A stretch of DNA of 29,005 nt from positions 1 through 29,005 of the IMG/VR virus record IMGVR_UViG_3300021373_001353, one strand, 5' to 3'. A program made the position numbers and the translations under genes. Numbering within the stretch: the first letter of the stretch is position 1; the number at the start of each line of letters is the position of its first letter. Of the stretch, positions 6,319 to 14,817 are shown one piece after another. A model generated the notes under the pieces. That model was not told where the DNA came from. It did no database searches and worked only from the letters and a program-made list of their open reading frames with translations. The stretch is from a virus.

Positions 6319-8508
6319 TTAACCGAATGATGCGGTGTTTGTTATATTTCTATCTAATTCTTGTTGTGTTGAAATGTCTTTACCTACTACAAATGCTTTT
6401 ACTGGTTTTGACTGTTGTCCAGCAACGGTTTCTGCTAATTGCGATGTTTCAGATGCGCCTACTACGTTAAAGTCTGGTGCTTGAATTGTTCTTGCGCCAC
6501 CACCTGCGCCTCCCCCTGCTCCAGCAGGTGTTTTTACCTTTAATATTTCTTTAACACTAGCAAAACCGCTAGCATAAGCAGCTATCTTTGCTATTGTACC
6601 CCTTATTGGTGAGTTTGACGTTGGTATTGGTAAAAATTGAGATTCGTATGCTTTTTGCCCAGCAGTATATGTTGACATTAAGGTTGAGGCTACGGCAAGA
6701 GCTTTACCAGCAGCAGTTTCTTTACCTGCTAATTTACTAAATGCACCCAAGGCGTTTGCGGTTACATCTAATAGCTGCATTTTTGATTTAGCTTCAAGTT
6801 CTGCTATTTGTATTCTGGCATCGGTTTGTTGTTGTTCTACATCGGTAAGCTGCTTTTGCAAGTTCATTCTCTCTTGAAAAGTCAGGTTCTCACTTTCAAG
6901 CGCAAGTTCCAATCTTTGTCTTTCTTTCTCTAACTGCTCATTCTTTAGGTTAAACAGGTTTCCAGCCTTTATACCCTCGTTAAGTATTTCTTGGTCTGCT
7001 GCCCTCTGTCTATTTTCTTCTAACTTATACTGTAATTCTCTATCGGCATCTATTACCTTCTGTGCCTGTTCTATCTTTAAATTACCTGTGGCTACTAACT
7101 CCTCTGCATTAAGTTGATTTATATATTTAGTTAAAGACTTTTTGGATTTAGCAACTTCATTGTCAAACCTCTTTTGGGCATCTAATCTTTTATTTTCATC
7201 TTCTTCAATGGCAAGAAACTCATCTAATCTTCTTTGTTGGTCTTGTTCAAACTCAGTTCGCTTTAATCTTGCCCTTTCTCTAATACCATCAAACTTAATT
7301 TTAATTTGTCGTTTTTCATCTTTTATAAAACCCTTGAGTAATCTCTCTCTTGACTTCTGCGTTTCTTTCTCAAAGTCAAGGTCTGCTGCTTTAAATATAC
7401 GATTTCTTGCTCCTGAACCTTTTTTAGCTGAATCTATCTGTATTTGAGTATATTCAATAAGAGAATCTATTTGCTCATCTAATTTTTTATTCTCTTTGTC
7501 TCTATTTTCTATTATTCTTTTTACAGCAATATCATCTCCCCTTACCTCTTCCGCTCTTATTATTGTTTTTTTCCTTATAGAAATAGTTTCTTCTTTTCTT
7601 TTTTCTATTGTCTCGTCAAGGCTTTTAGATAGCTTCTCTGCCTGTTCTATTGTTAGATTACTTACATCCTTTAATTCATTTTTTGCATCAATCTCATTCT
7701 GTAATTGTTCAGATACAAGTTCGTCTATCTTATTTTGTGCTGCACGAGCCATCGCTAAAGCAACAAGTGATTCTCTATATATGTCATTTTGTTCAGCAGC
7801 TTGAGCTGTGTTATTAGCTACATCAGATAAAGAAACTTCAGCATCATCTAACTGTTTTATGTATTCAGGAAATTCTTTATTTAACGCCTGTATTGCTTTT
7901 TTCTGCTCTTCTTGTGATTTATTAGAATCCTGAAGTGTTCTTATATAAGTTTCAAACTTACCTGCTGTTCCTTGAACTTCACTTCCAGCATTCTTAAATG
8001 TTTCTTTTAATAGATTTCCTCCACCAGCTAAATCTTTAAAAACATTGTATAAATCACTTCCGTATGTTATTAATAACTGTATTCCTATAAGAAATGCAGC
8101 CTGTGCTGTAAAAAGACCTGATATTGCTGAAGCAAAAGAACCAGTTGCTTTTACGTTTAGTTGAACTAAATTCACTAACTGCGACAAGTTGTTCGCTATG
8201 GCTGTAAAACCAAAACTCGCATCAGAAGCAAGTCGGCTACTTTCCATTATAATAGCATTATTCAGACCAGAGGTTGCCCTCATTCCGTCTGTCGCTTTTG
8301 CTGTTGCGTTTGCTGCTGCTGCCTGTTGAGTAAGAGCTTTATCAACTTCTTTGGCTGATAGTACTAATTGTTTATCTGCAATGATTTTTGCCTTTTCAGC
8401 ATCAGTAAGACTATTAAAGTTATCTTTAGTAACTTTTAATTGCTTTTGGGTATTAGCAGCCTCCCTATCGTTAATCTTTATCGATATGAGTATCTTTTGT
8501 TCAGCCAT
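6319..8508 (-). CDS. Tape measure protein
   Basis: 729 residues and one of the two largest genes, as expected for the protein that sets tail length. Residues about 1-100 are helical (TQKQLKVTKDNFNSLTDAE); about 110-165 hold a hydrophobic patch (GLFTAQAAFLIGIQLLITYG), as tape measures often have. Residues about 200-560 are highly charged coiled coil. Residues about 570-660 are Ala/Gly-rich (NALGAFSKLAGKETAAGKAL), and a Gly-rich linker (AGAGGGAGGGA) precedes the C-terminus. By the usual approximation of about 1.5 angstroms per residue, the tail would be roughly 100 nm. Its place next to baseplate-like genes fits. No peptidase or lysozyme motif is visible in it. Confidence 0.82.
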   Translation of the reverse strand: MAEQKILISIKINDREAANTQKQLKVTKDNFNSLTDAEKAKIIADKQLVLSAKEVDKALTQQAAAANATAKATDGMRATSGLNNAIIMESSRLASDASFGFTAIANNLSQLVNLVQLNVKATGSFASAISGLFTAQAAFLIGIQLLITYGSDLYNVFKDLAGGGNLLKETFKNAGSEVQGTAGKFETYIRTLQDSNKSQEEQKKAIQALNKEFPEYIKQLDDAEVSLSDVANNTAQAAEQNDIYRESLVALAMARAAQNKIDELVSEQLQNEIDAKNELKDVSNLTIEQAEKLSKSLDETIEKRKEETISIRKKTIIRAEEVRGDDIAVKRIIENRDKENKKLDEQIDSLIEYTQIQIDSAKKGSGARNRIFKAADLDFEKETQKSRERLLKGFIKDEKRQIKIKFDGIRERARLKRTEFEQDQQRRLDEFLAIEEDENKRLDAQKRFDNEVAKSKKSLTKYINQLNAEELVATGNLKIEQAQKVIDADRELQYKLEENRQRAADQEILNEGIKAGNLFNLKNEQLEKERQRLELALESENLTFQERMNLQKQLTDVEQQQTDARIQIAELEAKSKMQLLDVTANALGAFSKLAGKETAAGKALAVASTLMSTYTAGQKAYESQFLPIPTSNSPIRGTIAKIAAYASGFASVKEILKVKTPAGAGGGAGGGARTIQAPDFNVVGASETSQLAETVAGQQSKPVKAFVVGKDISTQQELDRNITNTASFG

Positions 8509-8662
8509 TCTTGTATGCTTTAGATTCTTTCACTCGTTTCACTTGTCTCTTTGCTTCATCCCAACTAGAACATCCTTTGTATATTCCTTTGGCGATGTCT
8601 ACGTTGTGAGATACGCCATACCAATCAGACACTTGCAATAAATCTATAATCTGCTTTATCAT
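8501..8662 (-). CDS. Small protein between baseplate-like and tape-measure genes
   Basis: 53 residues (MIKQIIDLLQVSDWYGVSHN to VKESKAYKNG). Its ATG overlaps the upstream stop (ATGA at 8662-8659) and its stop overlaps the tape-measure start by 8 bases, so the reading frame is bracketed by two couplings, strong evidence that it is translated. A YGVSHNVDIAKGIYKGCSSW stretch suggests a small folded helical unit. No family was recognised. The position just before the tape measure is where other phages encode small tail chaperones, but that is only a positional analogy. Confidence 0.65.
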   Translation of the reverse strand: MIKQIIDLLQVSDWYGVSHNVDIAKGIYKGCSSWDEAKRQVKRVKESKAYKNG

Positions 8663-10920
8663 AATGCGTTTAATAATTCTAGTTTAGATTCACCTGTTTT
8701 TAAGTTTGTGTCTATTGAATTTATGGTAAACACCTTGTCTCCAATCTGAAATCTGTCATTCAGCTTATAATTAAGTAATATGCTGCTCGGTAAATGTGCT
8801 GTAAGTTTGAATATTCTTTTCTTGGCGTTAAACGCATCTTCTATATATGTTTGATAGAATTTCTTAAACAATGAGTTAGACGTTCCTGCGTAATCTTGAA
8901 GTGTAAACTCATCAACTTCGCTATCAAAGTTTATTGTAAATGAGGGTTCATCATCATCGTCAAAACCATTAAATTCAACAGAGTTTGATGGTCTCCAGTA
9001 TGTAGAAACAGCAGAGTGCGTTCCGTTATCAAGCCAACTAATTCTTTGGTCTGGATTTGTAGACAATTGAATCTGTCTTATTCCATAAAACAAAAGAGGG
9101 TTTGTAAGAACAGAATCATAATCACCAGTCTTTGGGTCTGCATCTGCATCTGGCTTAAAATTATCCCCAGCCGAATATCCCCACATTATTCTCGTAGTTC
9201 CAAGTGCGGAGGTGTCATCATCATCAAACAACTTCTCAAACTTCATGTGTGCAAAGGGAACTTCTATCTTATATGGTTTACCCCTATCTACATCGGGTGA
9301 CTTGTATTCTGAATCTCCAAAAACCTCATTAAATGCTTCTTTATGCTGAATCATTAAAAGGGTTTTAGCCTCTTTATACTTAAATTCAATTTCACTATAA
9401 GGTATCGTAGCCTCTATGTCCGTTGAGGCTGAATCAACGTATTTTCTTATATCGAAAATTCTTGGGTTGTCAGCATAATAATCATCAAGAGGCAGAACTC
9501 TTATCTTTCCATAATCATTGTCATTTCTGTCATCTATAAAGTATGATGTAAGATTAAACATCTTAAATATTCCAGTAAGAAAGTCATATACTTTCATTTT
9601 TGGCATCCTTTCCGTTGGGCGTATTGTGGTTACTGTCGCTACGTTGTCTGGAGTATAGACACCATCCGCCAAAGTTGTATCAGTACCCTTCGCCCTGTCT
9701 CTTATTTGTCTAACTCTTAAAGATGATGTTGCTGAAAATGCTGAATCTGCACTAACGACCATCTTTATACCAGATATAGTTCCGCTATATGTAGAGAAGT
9801 TTCTACCAAACTCAAAAGTTTTAGTGCCATAAACGTTATCATGCTCTGCGATTATAGCATTGTTGTCAAGTGTGTTTATCACTTTAAGCGTGTATGGTAG
9901 TGTGGATGATGTTGTTACTGTTAAATCAAATTGAACCCTGTAATCTATTGCTGCTGTTCCAGTTCCAGTAACCCATTCTTCTATTTTAAATACAGAATCT
10001 TCATCTGTTCCAGAATCCTCAATACTTGGCGTTATATTTAACGTTTGAAAGTCAGCAAGGGTATCTCCAGAAGAGTGTGTAAAGTTCTGTAATACGTATT
10101 CAGTAGCATTTCCTCCGCCAATTTCACCTTTTTCTCGGCTTAACCACATATACAAGCCTCTATTTATAGTTCCAACTCCAGAAAACGCCTCTGAATCGAA
10201 AAACTCTCTTGTAAACTCTATACCATATTTTCTTTCAATAGCCTCTATAATATATATTAGCCTCAATGCTGGTTTTAAGTCTTGATACTGAACCCCTCTG
10301 TGGTGCGTTCCACCACCACTTTGATACGCTATATTTCCAGAAAGAGTGTCTGCTGTATTATTAGAAGAATCAAAAAACAATCTTTTTGTGTGCGTAACAA
10401 GGGGTACTATAAGGGGTTGTCTTGTTGTATATCCATCAACAGTAACATCTAATTGACTTGTAAATCTTGATTTGCTTTGAATATTATTATATTCATAGGA
10501 AAAGTTATCAATCCAAGTAAGTGATTCTAATTCATCATCGCCAAGCAAATCTTTTAGTGTAACGGTGTTACCATAGAATGTTACGTTGTAGGCGAATGGC
10601 TTGTTCTCCTTCATCTTCACGCCATTTAGGAATATCTTACCTTCTCTAAACGGAATGTAGTTTATCTCAAGCCTAGCATCAATCTTCTTTCTAGCATCAA
10701 ACGCACCTTCTGATATAAAGTAGTTGTAAAAATGTTTAAATATCTTGTTGTTCTTCTTTGACGCAGGTACTGTAAATGATTGAGAGAAGTCAGTAAATAC
10801 TTTAGATATATCTCGTATATCCTGTATTTTGGACGTTACAGAGATTGTTTCATCTTCAAACAAGTCCACCGCCTGAAATACATTGTCGGAATCTTTTATA
10901 TACAATACTACTTTATTCAT
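8659..10920 (-). CDS. Tail tip / baseplate-like structural protein
   Basis: 753 residues. The N-terminal domain has SVTSKIQDIRDISKVFTDF, then QSFTVPASKKNNKIFKHFYN and FDARKKIDARLEINYIPFR, a block I associate with large tail proteins of Bacteroidota siphophages. The middle has Thr/Ser-rich beta-strand repeats, and the C-terminus (LNYKLNDRFQIGDKVFTINS, LKTGESKLELL) looks like a compact beta domain as in tail-hub proteins. It lies directly upstream of the tape-measure gene (with one small gene between) and downstream of another tail protein, coupled by TAATG at 10920. A hub or distal tail role is an inference from position and architecture; no enzymatic motif is seen. Confidence 0.7.
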   Translation of the reverse strand: MNKVVLYIKDSDNVFQAVDLFEDETISVTSKIQDIRDISKVFTDFSQSFTVPASKKNNKIFKHFYNYFISEGAFDARKKIDARLEINYIPFREGKIFLNGVKMKENKPFAYNVTFYGNTVTLKDLLGDDELESLTWIDNFSYEYNNIQSKSRFTSQLDVTVDGYTTRQPLIVPLVTHTKRLFFDSSNNTADTLSGNIAYQSGGGTHHRGVQYQDLKPALRLIYIIEAIERKYGIEFTREFFDSEAFSGVGTINRGLYMWLSREKGEIGGGNATEYVLQNFTHSSGDTLADFQTLNITPSIEDSGTDEDSVFKIEEWVTGTGTAAIDYRVQFDLTVTTSSTLPYTLKVINTLDNNAIIAEHDNVYGTKTFEFGRNFSTYSGTISGIKMVVSADSAFSATSSLRVRQIRDRAKGTDTTLADGVYTPDNVATVTTIRPTERMPKMKVYDFLTGIFKMFNLTSYFIDDRNDNDYGKIRVLPLDDYYADNPRIFDIRKYVDSASTDIEATIPYSEIEFKYKEAKTLLMIQHKEAFNEVFGDSEYKSPDVDRGKPYKIEVPFAHMKFEKLFDDDDTSALGTTRIMWGYSAGDNFKPDADADPKTGDYDSVLTNPLLFYGIRQIQLSTNPDQRISWLDNGTHSAVSTYWRPSNSVEFNGFDDDDEPSFTINFDSEVDEFTLQDYAGTSNSLFKKFYQTYIEDAFNAKKRIFKLTAHLPSSILLNYKLNDRFQIGDKVFTINSIDTNLKTGESKLELLNAL

Positions 10921-12113
10921 TATCGAATATTGTTTATTTTGTCTACTGCAACATCAAACTCCATACTGTACTGAACCAACTTATCATTAACTCTCTTCTT
11001 CAGTTGAAGTGATTGCGTTTTTAGTTTCAATGGTACTATCTTTTCTTCGTCTGTGAGCCTTGTCATCCAAACCTGCTCTGACAGCATAAGCTGCTTTATA
11101 TGCTCATTACATGATTCGTCAATGTAATCTGTATTTAACGTTATACTATCGTTACCAACTAGGTTCAGCGTTCTCATTTGATGCTCTGAAGTGTCATATG
11201 AGAAGTTTGCAAAGTCCATTACGGAAGCCTTATAATCCTCCTTTTTTATATTAAGAGATTCATTATTTCTTCTTGTGAAGTAAAGGTCTTGTAATGCGCC
11301 ATACTTATTCACAAAGGTAACTCTTATCGGCTCATACTTTGAGCAGTCGAATGTTTTTACCTTGAGTATCTTCGTTCTTGTTTCTGTGTCGTTTGTATAG
11401 TTAACCCAAACCTCATCGACAGCACCTATATCAACAACATTCTCAAACGCTTCTAATAACGAGTTATCTTCAAATACACCTCCAGCCTCAAGAACTCTCT
11501 CTTTGTAGCTGTCTGCTGTTGAATTGCTATCGGATGCTATGTATTGGATTGCTTCAGATGTTGTTGGGTTTGCTGGGTCTGTATAAACAACATTTTTAGA
11601 ATATACAGTTTCTCCATTTAATCTAAAAGCTACGCTATTTGTTGTATCTGTATAAACAGGAATATTAACACTCCTGTCATTAACCCTGTATATAGTGCCT
11701 TCAGACATCATCAGTCCTTCATCGAAGTCTGGATTAATACCTTCTTCAAAGTATCCGTAACCTTCTGTTGCTACGAATTGATTATAATAATCACTTGGCG
11801 TTACTGTTGGTGAGGAAAGTGAGTTTCCATTTTCATCAAATGCGGTAATTATGGGATTTACCAAAACTACATAACTATCATATTCGCCATCATACTTTAT
11901 CTGGATGTAGTCTCTTACAAGTTCAGATATTTCAAATACAACGTAATTATTGCCTTCTAGCTCCGCTTTAACTATGGTGTACTTTAAATCTTCAGGGTCG
12001 GGAGTTGAATCTCCTGTTCCCTCATATATGTAAAGTTGTAGTTTAGCCTCAAACAAATCTGCGTGATAAACTTTTATATAAAACGGACTTCTTGTGTTTA
12101 TTAATCTTGCCAT
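10920..12113 (-). CDS. Tail-associated structural protein
   Basis: 397 residues, beta-rich and acidic (MARLINTRSPFYIKVYHADL, FEISELVRDYIQIKYDGEY). The C-terminal third includes FVNKYGALQDLYFTRRNNES, SITLNTDYIDESCNEHIKQL and KRVNDKLVQYSMEFDVAVDK, a conserved-looking block of Bacteroidota phage tail proteins. It is coupled by TAATG to both the upstream connector-like gene and the downstream baseplate-like gene, so the three are probably made in similar amounts. A distal tail or baseplate wedge role is inferred. No signal peptide, membrane segment or enzymatic motif is apparent. Confidence 0.62.
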   Translation of the reverse strand: MARLINTRSPFYIKVYHADLFEAKLQLYIYEGTGDSTPDPEDLKYTIVKAELEGNNYVVFEISELVRDYIQIKYDGEYDSYVVLVNPIITAFDENGNSLSSPTVTPSDYYNQFVATEGYGYFEEGINPDFDEGLMMSEGTIYRVNDRSVNIPVYTDTTNSVAFRLNGETVYSKNVVYTDPANPTTSEAIQYIASDSNSTADSYKERVLEAGGVFEDNSLLEAFENVVDIGAVDEVWVNYTNDTETRTKILKVKTFDCSKYEPIRVTFVNKYGALQDLYFTRRNNESLNIKKEDYKASVMDFANFSYDTSEHQMRTLNLVGNDSITLNTDYIDESCNEHIKQLMLSEQVWMTRLTDEEKIVPLKLKTQSLQLKKRVNDKLVQYSMEFDVAVDKINNIR

Positions 12114-12667
12114 TATTTCCCTTTAAAAACGTATGTATCGCCCTTCTTTGTATAGCCGACACTTTTTAATATTTCATCTAATTTACCTGTTATATCTTCT
12201 TTTAGTGGAGGTAGCATACCATCTACTATATTCTCAAATGCTTTTTCTACAACTTCGCCAATGTATCTTGCTGGCGCAATACCACGAAGTGATATAGCCT
12301 CTCCAATCTTGTATGCGACCTTTGCTATGTTAGATTCTGTTCTCGGCATCGCCCTTCCTCCAAAATCCTTTAGCGTTACTGGCTTCTGTCTAATCCAATC
12401 CTTTATAGCATTCACGTTAGGGCTGAATGGTGCTGTGCCTTCGTCTACGCCCTTAAGGTATGAGTTACCGTATAGGTTTATATCAAGACCACCGTTCTCT
12501 ACTCTTACGTTTAACGATTCGCCACCTTCTCCGCTTGACTTTACTGGCGCATTTATCTTACCTACTCTTTGTCTTGATGTCTGATACGATTCAAGGAAAT
12601 ACTGAATCAATTTCGTTTCTGCGAATGATTTAACGTATGCTTCAGTATTTTTAAATCTAATCTCCAT
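12113..12667 (-). CDS. HK97 gp10-like tail/neck protein
   Basis: 184 residues. The stretch SYLKGVDEGTAPFSPNVNAIKDWIRQKP, followed by AYKIGEAISLRGIAPARYIGE, matches the general pattern of HK97-gp10 and related proteins, where a V-D-x-G-T-xP loop precedes a helical pair and a final GIxP segment. These proteins sit at the head-tail neck or help end the tail. The gene is coupled (TAATG at 12667) to the preceding tail-completion-like gene, the usual gp10/tail-terminator pairing. The residues after 150 are charged and helical. The family assignment is by motif recall. Confidence 0.68.
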   Translation of the reverse strand: MEIRFKNTEAYVKSFAETKLIQYFLESYQTSRQRVGKINAPVKSSGEGGESLNVRVENGGLDINLYGNSYLKGVDEGTAPFSPNVNAIKDWIRQKPVTLKDFGGRAMPRTESNIAKVAYKIGEAISLRGIAPARYIGEVVEKAFENIVDGMLPPLKEDITGKLDEILKSVGYTKKGDTYVFKGK

Positions 12668-13137
12668 TAGCAGACAGTTACAACATTATTAGGGATTGAT
12701 ATAGATAGGGTAAGCGCCCAACCAGTCATTAAGTTCTCAAATCTATCTTCAAACATAGTGGCAGTTGCATCGGTATCTAAAACGTAGTTATCATCGTTCA
12801 GGTCTCCACGTCTTAATTTAGACTGCAATCTGTTTATTACTGCAAGCTGCGTGTTTAACACATCGTGTTTATTATCCAGTCCCTGATAAGGTATTGAATC
12901 GCTATCGAATCTATCTTCCTTACTTTCGTCAACCAAGTCCATTGCTATCACCTGAATCGAGAATGTTATTGTATGTTCTCCAAATACAGCATCCTGTATG
13001 TTTATGTGTGATAATGGGAATATACTCTGCTTGGACAAGTCAACATCCATAATGTTACCAAAAGTAACTGTGCTTACAAATTCACTTGAATTTAGCTCTT
13101 CGTATATTTTATCTATAAGGTCGTAAAACTCTTTCAT
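12667..13137 (-). CDS. Tail completion / tail terminator-like protein
   Basis: 156 residues (MKEFYDLIDKIYEELNSSEF). The sequence SIFPLSHINIQDAVFGEHTITFSIQVIAMD and an acidic linker ending in a final WALTLSISIPNNVVTVC strand suggest an alpha-beta fold like small tail terminator proteins, which cap the tail tube at the neck. Size and position (between the chaperone and the gp10-like gene) support this. Its ATG overlaps the stop of the -1 frame of the tail chaperone gene (ATGA at 13137-13134), so ribosomes that shift frame end exactly at this start codon. Confidence 0.6.
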   Translation of the reverse strand: MKEFYDLIDKIYEELNSSEFVSTVTFGNIMDVDLSKQSIFPLSHINIQDAVFGEHTITFSIQVIAMDLVDESKEDRFDSDSIPYQGLDNKHDVLNTQLAVINRLQSKLRRGDLNDDNYVLDTDATATMFEDRFENLMTGWALTLSISIPNNVVTVC

Positions 13138-13397
13138 CTCTTGTATGCTTTCTTTATCATTGCAGCTTCTAATTCATTCTTTTCTTTTTCAAACGTCAGG
13201 AAGTTGAGGCATTGGAAAATCGGAAGTCTGGTAACTTGGTCAAACTTGAGAACATTTCCTCCAGCGAGAGCGTAGATTGATTGATACCAACCCCACTTTG
13301 AGCCAAAGCCTGCTTGAGCTGATAAGTCTGTTCCTCCGTCAGATTTTTCTGTATATAGCTCGGTATAGCTCTCAACAACTCCTTCCCTAAATCGTAA
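13134..13397 (-). CDS. -1 frameshift C-terminal extension of the tail assembly chaperone (gpT-like part)
   Basis: After the slip on T TTT TTT, the -1 frame reads 87 codons, with no stop, to TGA at 13136-13134. It begins LRFREGVVESYTELYTEKSD and then gives a good folded-looking domain: FGSKWGWYQSIYALAGGN, VLKFDQVTRLPIFQCLNFL and TFEKEKNELEAAMIKKAYKR. The WGWYxSIYxLAxG and LxFEKEKNELE signatures are ones I recognise from Bacteroidota phage tail proteins. The fused protein would be 254 residues against 233 for the zero frame. The extension fills the apparent 58-base gap between genes and ends on the next ATG. Over 13196-13397 both frames would be coding. Confidence 0.7.
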   Translation of the reverse strand, partial: LRFREGVVESYTELYTEKSDGGTDLSAQAGFGSKWGWYQSIYALAGGNVLKFDQVTRLPIFQCLNFLTFEKEKNELEAAMIKKAYKR

Positions 13398-13897
13398 AAA
13401 AAAACCATAGAACTCATTACTACATCAAGAGGCATTTCTTTCATTAGGTTAGAGACTTCTTCACTTGGTTCGTAGGGCGCTACTGTATACTTATCTTTCT
13501 GCTTGAAGTTAACTGGTCTATAAAGTGCTGCCATCGCCTTGTGCATACTTCCCCAGTCTGATATGTTATCTTCTACGTCTATGTATGCGCCAAGAGAAAT
13601 ATTCTCTAACTGCGGTTCAAATCCCATATCTACGCCAAGTAAGTCAAACCTGCGTATTAGATTAGGTTTCTCTTCAAACGCCTTGTTGATTATGGTTAAC
13701 ACCTTTTCCGCATCTTTAGCTGGAATGTTAAGCACTTCCTTTAGGGATATGTTACAGAATATCTCAATAGTCTTTAACGCCAAGAAATCATCAGCACCTT
13801 CATTCTCTTCAAGTATTCTCAAGTATCTCTGATATTGCCCAAGTGTTATGCTTGACAAGTCAGTTGGAACTGATAATTCTATTTCTATGGTTTTCAT
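13196..13897 (-). CDS. Tail assembly chaperone (gpG-like), zero-frame product
   Basis: 233 residues. The N-terminal part (MKTIEIELSVPTDLSSITLG, then IFCNISLKEVLNIPAKDAEK) looks like a tail chaperone domain. Such proteins bind the tape measure before tail-tube polymerisation and are made in two lengths by a -1 ribosomal frameshift. Here codons 165-167 are GTT TTT TTT, followed by TAC, giving a T9 run with a perfect slippery heptamer. Past it, the zero frame continues as YDLGKELLRAIPSYIQKNL to NASTS, while the -1 frame encodes a second plausible domain. Unusually, the zero-frame product continues 66 residues beyond the slip site. It is the first tail gene of the virion operon. Confidence 0.75.
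   Translation of the reverse strand: MKTIEIELSVPTDLSSITLGQYQRYLRILEENEGADDFLALKTIEIFCNISLKEVLNIPAKDAEKVLTIINKAFEEKPNLIRRFDLLGVDMGFEPQLENISLGAYIDVEDNISDWGSMHKAMAALYRPVNFKQKDKYTVAPYEPSEEVSNLMKEMPLDVVMSSMVFFYDLGKELLRAIPSYIQKNLTEEQTYQLKQALAQSGVGINQSTLSLEEMFSSLTKLPDFRFSNASTS
13396..13405 (-). promoter_or_regulatory. Programmed -1 frameshift site (T9 slippery run)
   Basis: The minus-strand sequence is G followed by nine T, then ACG. The heptamer T TTT TTT lies in the correct register for a -1 slip (zero-frame codons 166 and 167 are TTT). The -1 frame then stays open for 87 codons. I have not folded the downstream region, so a stimulatory structure is neither shown nor excluded. Confidence 0.65.
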
Positions 13898-13984
13898 ATC
13901 TAAATAATAATTGGTTGTTTAAGTGTACTTATTGATTATGCACCTGCCTGTATGACACATATATATAATATATATCTTAATGTA

Positions 13985-14100
13985 TAATAACATGTATCGT
14001 ATCTTAATATGCATTTTAAGAAGGTTATGTTTTATAAAGCATATTAACATGATACACTCTATATAAATAATATAACATGTATTATATAATAACATGAGTA
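13985..14100 (-). repeat. AACATG repeat array, left copy
   Basis: The region between the 87-residue gene (stop 14106) and the tail chaperone (start 13897) is A/T-rich with no credible gene. It carries four AACATG cores at about 13989, 14046, 14074 and 14091. The first lies in ATAACATGTATCGTAT and the last two are 17 bases apart. The same unit and spacing recur at 26487-26602. It could be an origin part or an operator for the virion operon; neither is proven. Confidence 0.75.
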
Positions 14101-14105
14101 ACCAG

Positions 14106-14369
14106 TTATGATTCATAACCTACTTTTTCTAAATGGTTGTCGTAGTATTTTATGTAGATGCGCCACAAAACATCAGTCAATTCTTCTTTTTTGTACTTAT
14201 CAGGCGATTTAATGCGTTTTAAGCCATTATCTATTTCAATATGATACATATCTCCACTTGGTACAGGATATGCTCTTAAATAGCTTCTAAATGCCCAAGA
14301 GATAGCTTTACGAGCTTTATCTGTGTCTTGTAAATGCAATGGAATTGGTTTTATCTTACGTTTTGGCAT
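14106..14369 (-). CDS. Small basic protein, first gene after the virion-operon promoter
   Basis: 87 residues (MPKRKIKPIPLHLQDTDKAR to YYDNHLEKVGYES). It is basic and helical with IEIDNGLKRIKSPDKYKKEE and TDVLWRIYIKYYDNHLEK segments. I do not recognise a family. It is the first gene read from the promoter at 14531-14562, after a leader of about 155 bases that holds four TATTRRATT repeats. Being first in the late operon and small and basic, it could be a regulator or DNA-binding protein, but no helix-turn-helix is clear and I give no function. Confidence 0.55.
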   Translation of the reverse strand: MPKRKIKPIPLHLQDTDKARKAISWAFRSYLRAYPVPSGDMYHIEIDNGLKRIKSPDKYKKEELTDVLWRIYIKYYDNHLEKVGYES

Positions 14370-14370
14370 A

Positions 14371-14448
14371 CCTATTAGATTTATAGCTAATATACGAATA
14401 ACCTATTAGATTCACAAGTAAGGGTATTAAATTCATACCTATTGAATT
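14371..14448 (+). repeat. Cluster of four TATTRRATT repeats
   Basis: TATTAGATTTATA (14373), TATTAGATTCACA (14404), TATTAAATTCATA (14425) and TATTGAATTGAG (14440) all read on the plus strand, each preceded by CC or GG. They lie in the untranslated leader of the virion operon. They belong to the dispersed family also found near 2997, 16781, 18332 and 28244. Confidence 0.7.
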
Positions 14449-14530
14449 GAGTGGCAGGTGGAAATGATTAGGTAGGTGGAGAGTGGAGATATAATGTATG
14501 AGTGGTGGACACTCGGCAGAGTACCAACAA

Positions 14531-14562
14531 TAAAGATACAAAACATTCCTATACTACACAAA
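14531..14562 (-). promoter_or_regulatory. Promoter of the virion operon
   Basis: On the minus strand TTTG (14562-14559) is followed 20 bases later by TATCTTTA (14538-14531), close to the TTTG-N19/20-TAnnTTTG Bacteroidota pattern. It lies just downstream of the terminator at 14605-14636 and next to a tandem AATGTTAAG-type site. It would initiate the leftward structural transcript near 14525. Confidence 0.6.
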
Positions 14563-14567
14563 TAAAT

Positions 14568-14587
14568 TGCGTTAAGATAATGTTAAG
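14568..14587 (+). promoter_or_regulatory. Tandem operator-like site (left hub)
   Basis: TGCGTTAAG AT AATGTTAAG: two TTAAG-containing half sites 11 bp apart. The same 11-bp tandem occurs at 16621 and 18206. Here it is immediately upstream of the virion-operon -33 element, where a bound protein could activate or block transcription. Confidence 0.5.
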
Positions 14588-14604
14588 TATTTTAGGTGTG
14601 GATA

Positions 14605-14636
14605 TAAAAAAAAGGGCTGCATTTCTGCAACCCCTT
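14605..14636 (-). terminator. Intrinsic terminator of the accessory operon
   Basis: Minus-strand RNA: AAGGGGUUGCA / GAAA / UGCAGCCCUU followed by a run of U. A GNRA-type tetraloop and a U-G pair valid only on this strand mark a leftward terminator. It follows the 46-residue gene and insulates the virion operon, which starts about 70 bases further on. Confidence 0.85.
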
Positions 14637-14676
14637 AACAAAACAAACTAAAAAAACTCTACTTCTTCTCCTATTT

Positions 14677-14817
14677 TTATTTTATCCACTTAATTAAACC
14701 GTTATCATTCAACCACTTAAGGAACTCTTTATCTTGTAGATGATTTATTTCTTTGCTTTGTTTTGTTCTACTTTCTTTAATTATTCGCAAATTATTTTCA
14801 AATATATTCCTATTCAT
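14677..14817 (-). CDS. 46-residue protein of unknown function
   Basis: MNRNIFENNLRIIKESRTKQ to WLNDNGLIKWIK; charged and helical, with a Trp-rich end (KWLNDNGLIKWIK). It is the last gene of the accessory operon, 11 bases after the 58-residue gene and just before a strong terminator. ATG follows an A/T-rich leader without a Shine-Dalgarno. I recognise no family. Support comes from orderly spacing and codon use like the neighbours. Confidence 0.5.
   Translation of the reverse strand: MNRNIFENNLRIIKESRTKQSKEINHLQDKEFLKWLNDNGLIKWIK

Noticed and set aside
13919-14116. A 65-codon minus-strand open frame over the left repeat array
   Set aside because: Its product is low-complexity Ile/Tyr/Cys sequence translated from A/T-rich repeats and it overlaps the adjacent gene; it is better explained as repeat DNA.
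14356-14541. A 61-codon minus-strand open frame upstream of the 87-residue gene
   Set aside because: It runs across the TATTRRATT repeats and most of it has no coding character; it begins within the promoter region.
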